This document shows, piece by piece, positions 31,115 to 33,797 of a stretch of 33,797 nt of DNA. The notes beneath the pieces are model-generated. The model was not told where the DNA came from, searched no databases, and saw nothing but the letters and a program-made list of their open reading frames with translations. Origin of the DNA: Salinicola salarius (GTDB taxonomy: Bacteria > Pseudomonadota > Gammaproteobacteria > Pseudomonadales > Halomonadaceae); NCBI RefSeq assembly GCF_002179555.1, contig NZ_NHOU01000020.1:28893-62689 (forward strand), in the 5' to 3' direction. The stretch's first letter is position 1. Every line of letters begins with the position of its first letter. A program made the translations under genes and the position numbers.

Positions 31115-32864
31115 AACCCCGCGCAAGCGCCAACCCACCGCCCCACCAGAGATGGACGCCCCGATGACCGCACCCGAGCCCGAAGAAGGCACCCTCCCGA
31201 GCCACCCGGCCACGGAGCTACTCGCCTATCAGACCGACCTGTGGCGACGCGGCGTACGCTACCTGGACACGCTGTGTGAGCGCGCGGACAACATGCTCGA
31301 GCATGAGCAGGCGGGCAAGCCGCCACTGCTCGACTTCGATTACGAGATGCTCGTGGATGGCCGTCGACTGGCGCGCCCCGCCAACTATGCCCTGCTGCGC
31401 ATCACCCGGGTCGGCGAGGACTGCCTGGAGGACTGCCTCGACGAGACTAGGCCGCCAGTGATGATCGTCGACCCGCGTGCCGGCCACGGCCCAGGCATCG
31501 GCGGCTTCAAGCGCGACTCCGAGGTGGGCATGGCGCTCCACGAGGGACACCCGGTCTACTTCGTGATCTTCTTCCCCGAGCCCGTCCCCGGCCAGACACT
31601 GGAGGACGTGCTGCACGTCCTGCGCCGCTTCGTCGAGACGCTGGCCGAGCGCCACCCCGGCCAGCCGCCGGTGCTCTACGGTAACTGCCAGGCGGGCTGG
31701 GCCATCGCGCTGCTCTCCGCCGACTGCGAGGGTCTGGTCGGGCCGGCGGTGCTGAACGGCTCGCCGCTCTCCTACTGGTCCGGCGAATCCGGCGTCAATC
31801 CCATGCGCCTCGCCGGCGGCCTGCTTGGCGGTGCCTGGCTGACGCACCTGATGGCCGACCTGGGAGACGGGCGCTTCGACGGTGCGAACCTCGCCACCAA
31901 CTTCGAAGCCCTCAAGCCTGCGAATACCCTGTGGCAGAAGGACTATCAGCTGTTCGCCGACATCGACGGCCAGCGCGAACGCTTCCTCGAGTTCGAGCGC
32001 TGGTGGACGGGCTTCTATAGCCTGAGCAAAGAGGAGATCGTTGCCATCGTCGAGAACCTTTTCGTCGGCAACAAGCTGGAGCGTGGCGAGCTCGAGGTCT
32101 GCCCCGGCTGTAGCGTCGACCTCAAGCGCATCCGCAACCCCCTGGTGATCTTCGCCTCCGGCGGCGACAACATCACCCCGCCCCATCAGGCGCTCAACTG
32201 GATCCCCGCGGTCTATCCCGATACCGCGGCACTCAAGGCCGCCGACCAGCGTATCGTCTACCTGCTCAATCCCCACGTCGGGCATCTGGGCATCTTCGTC
32301 TCCTCCAAGGTGGCGCGCCTCGAGCACCGAGCGATCCTCGAGAGCGTCGGCAATCTGAATGACCTGGCCCCTGGCCTCTACGAGATGCGCATCGACAACC
32401 CCACCGGCGACCCCGACTGTCACAAGCCCCAGTTCCAGGTGCGCTTCGAGGAGCGCCGCGTGGAAGACCTGAACTTTCCCGACCAGGCCCCGGCGTTCGA
32501 AGGGGTGCGAGCGCTCTCCGAGCACAATGTGGCCCTCTACGAGACCTTCGTCGGGCCCTGGGTGCGGTTTTACACCACCCCCTGGTCAGCCGAGGTGCTG
32601 CGTCAACTGCATCCGGCGCGGACCAGCCGGCTGATGTACTCGGAACGCTTCTCCCCCTGGATGACCGGTGTGAAGTGGCTGGCCGAGATGGTAGAGACCG
32701 CACCGGCGCCGATCGATAGTGACACCCCCTATCGGCAATGGGAGACGCTGTTGAGCGACTCTATCGCCTCGACGCTGGAGCTTGCCGGCACGACCCGCGA
32801 CAGCATGTACGAGATGGGGTTTCGCAGCCTCTACGGCGGGGGATGGTGGAGCGAGAACGAGTGA
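31071..32864 (+). CDS. DUF3141 alpha/beta-hydrolase-like protein
   Basis: A 597-residue soluble protein of the DUF3141 family, related to polyhydroxyalkanoate synthase-type alpha/beta hydrolases. Residues 1-45 are Pro/Thr/Lys rich and disordered-looking. The hydrolase core begins near 120 ([20 protein letters not shown]). The nucleophile elbow position reads [14 protein letters not shown], with Cys as the probable nucleophile as in PHA synthases. [20 protein letters not shown] carries the acid Asp and [13 protein letters not shown] the His. The substrate is unknown. GAGAGG precedes ATG 31071, which lies inside the Rieske fragment. In other proteobacteria this gene leads a cluster with phosphotransacetylase and acetate kinase genes, and a truncated phosphotransacetylase follows here. 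Confidence 0.85.
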   Translation: MTAKTSTTKPPTAHKTPRKRQPTAPPEMDAPMTAPEPEEGTLPSHPATELLAYQTDLWRRGVRYLDTLCERADNMLEHEQAGKPPLLDFDYEMLVDGRRLARPANYALLRITRVGEDCLEDCLDETRPPVMIVDPRAGHGPGIGGFKRDSEVGMALHEGHPVYFVIFFPEPVPGQTLEDVLHVLRRFVETLAERHPGQPPVLYGNCQAGWAIALLSADCEGLVGPAVLNGSPLSYWSGESGVNPMRLAGGLLGGAWLTHLMADLGDGRFDGANLATNFEALKPANTLWQKDYQLFADIDGQRERFLEFERWWTGFYSLSKEEIVAIVENLFVGNKLERGELEVCPGCSVDLKRIRNPLVIFASGGDNITPPHQALNWIPAVYPDTAALKAADQRIVYLLNPHVGHLGIFVSSKVARLEHRAILESVGNLNDLAPGLYEMRIDNPTGDPDCHKPQFQVRFEERRVEDLNFPDQAPAFEGVRALSEHNVALYETFVGPWVRFYTTPWSAEVLRQLHPARTSRLMYSERFSPWMTGVKWLAEMVETAPAPIDSDTPYRQWETLLSDSIASTLELAGTTRDSMYEMGFRSLYGGGWWSENE

Positions 32865-32930
32865 CCCAGTCGAAGCCGACCCGGTTTACAGCCAATACCT
32901 ATAGAGCAACCCACTAATGGAGAGCAATAA

Positions 32931-33389
32931 ATGAAGATCGAGACCTTTCATGACCTGATCGACTGGACTCGCCAGCTGCATGCCCAGTTGGCCGAGTGCT
33001 TCAGGCACTGTGCCACCCGGCAGGAGGAGGCACGGGCCAAATCACTGCTGGAGTATCTCGCCGATCACGAGGCGGTCCTGGAGCACACCGTGGCCAGCTT
33101 CGAGAAGCAGGCCGACCCCAAGGCCCTAAACACCTGGGTCTACGATTATCTGTCGCATGCGCCCATCAAACCCCATCAGGCGTGCAATTTGCCCTATGCC
33201 GAGATGGGCTTCGAAGACATCAGCCGGGAAGTCTTCTCGCTGCACGATCAGGTCATCGCGCTATACCGCTACCTGGAAGGACGCGCCGACATCCCCGAGG
33301 CTCGGGATCTCGTTCGCGAGCTCTTGAAGCTGGAGGAACACGAGGCGATGCGTCTGTCCCAGCAGATCAACCGGGCTCGGGATCTATAG
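32931..33389 (+). CDS. Helical protein of unknown function
   Basis: A 152-residue soluble, almost entirely alpha-helical protein. Helices are separated near residues 35, 65 and 105, giving a likely four-helix bundle. Glu and His residues recur in each helix (ARAKSLLEYLADHEAVLEHT, REVFSLHDQVIALYRYLEG, LLKLEEHEAMRLSQQINR), which would suit a ferritin- or hemerythrin-like metal site, but no exact EExxH or HxxxE signature could be fixed by eye. GGAG lies before ATG 32931. It sits between the DUF3141 gene and the broken phosphotransacetylase gene on the same strand and probably belongs to their cluster. Confidence 0.7.
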   Translation: MKIETFHDLIDWTRQLHAQLAECFRHCATRQEEARAKSLLEYLADHEAVLEHTVASFEKQADPKALNTWVYDYLSHAPIKPHQACNLPYAEMGFEDISREVFSLHDQVIALYRYLEGRADIPEARDLVRELLKLEEHEAMRLSQQINRARDL

Positions 33390-33494
33390 ATGTCGACGCT
33401 ACAGGGCCGTCTAAGCAGAGGTCGTAGCCACTAATGAAGAACGGATGATCGCCCGGCACGTGCAGCGCACATTAACCAACACCCAGGAGGTGAC

Positions 33495-33719
33495 ATGACC
33501 CAGACGGCAACGCCAGTGGCCCTTGCGACGCTCGATGATCTGATTCAGCGAGCCGGTGGCGGTAACCCGATCCGCGTCGCCGTGGTCAACGCGGCCCAGG
33601 CCGCCGTGCTGGAGACGCTTCGCGAGGCGGCGAGGCTGGGCATCGCCGAGCCGGTGCTCATCGGCCGTCCCACCGAGATCGTCGAGGCCGCCGCGGCGAT
33701 CGGGTGTGTAGTGGCATAG
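33495..33719 (+). pseudogene. Phosphate acetyl/butyryltransferase, truncated by an insertion
   Basis: Only the first 70 or so codons of a roughly 300-residue enzyme remain. LDDLIQRAGGGNPIRVAVVN, AVLETLREAARLGIAEPVLI and GRPTEIVEAAAAIG are the opening of the PTA_PTB fold, which transfers acyl groups between CoA and phosphate. The expected continuation after AIG is replaced by CVVA and a TAG stop that appear to come from an insertion sequence end. The start is well supported by AGGAGGTGAC before ATG 33495. The product cannot be active. The rest of the gene may continue beyond the insertion, outside the window. Confidence 0.8.
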
Positions 33720-33797
33720 TGAATCTGGCCACCTGATTTTGAGTGTATGATCACTCACAGAGACAGTCAGGTGCAGATGATGACGAAGAAGAGAACG
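33705..33797 (+). mobile_element. Left end of an insertion sequence (partial, IS3-like)
   Basis: The phosphotransacetylase frame breaks at about 33705, where the sequence changes to TGTGTAGTGGCATAGTGAAT. IS3-family elements commonly begin with TG; the exact first base could be 33705 or 33707. A frame MMTKKRT starts at 33777 after CAGGTG and runs off the window. A Lys/Arg-rich start of this kind is usual for the OrfA transposase of IS3-family elements, but seven residues cannot prove it. Family assignment is therefore tentative. Confidence 0.55.

Overview
The window looks like chromosomal DNA of a high-GC, moderately halophilic gammaproteobacterium, most probably a member of the Halomonadaceae (Halomonas and relatives). 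This is inferred from protein families: an alpha-glucosidase resembling the Halomonas HaG enzyme, a Pseudomonas-like oxaloacetate decarboxylase, and a glnA/ntrB/ntrC locus with classical sigma-54 and NtrC sites. No rRNA or tRNA gene was seen, so the taxonomy is not proven.

Left part (1-11.5 kb), housekeeping and nitrogen control. It starts in tandem heptamer repeats. Then come an oxaloacetate decarboxylase, a MetE-like methyltransferase, a GH13 alpha-glucosidase, and the minus-strand series glnA, DUF4124 protein, ntrB, ntrC. Both glnA and ntrB have a TGGC(A/G)C-N5-YTGCA sigma-54 promoter with an NtrC palindrome upstream, so the circuit appears to control its effector and itself. A degenerate polysaccharide deacetylase and a COG3575 nucleotidyltransferase follow.

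Middle part (11.5-23 kb). A 269-bp structured element with inverted-repeat ends sits directly upstream of typA/bipA. Next come an OmpW-family porin, a small unknown protein, and a translationally coupled trehalose operon otsB-GH15-otsA. A bacterial metallothionein and a DUF2188-like small protein follow, then an M48 (HtpX-like) protease and a second-type FtsH with a heat-shock-like promoter. The protease pair recalls the stress-tolerance (tLST/TLQC) islands.

CRISPR (23317-25490). This is a type I-F-type array of 36 complete 28-bp repeats and one 13-bp truncated repeat, with 36 spacers and no cas gene in the window. By repeat orientation it is read on the minus strand. Its leader-side end is broken off inside a repeat. 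An eight-spacer block is duplicated in tandem, with one spacer lost from one copy, and a second, smaller duplication is present.

Right part (25.6-33.8 kb), a mosaic metal-resistance and stress island on the plus strand. It holds a secreted unknown protein, a YHS protein, a DUF5676 protein, a MerR-type metal promoter, a SHOCT protein, a Cu/Ag P-type ATPase with two Cys/His metal-binding modules, a DUF2933 protein and an isoprenylcysteine-methyltransferase-like membrane enzyme. It continues with a Rieske-protein fragment, a DUF3141 hydrolase, a helical protein and a phosphotransacetylase gene cut off after about 70 codons by what looks like the left end of an insertion sequence. Fragments and broken junctions on both sides suggest repeated insertion and deletion here.
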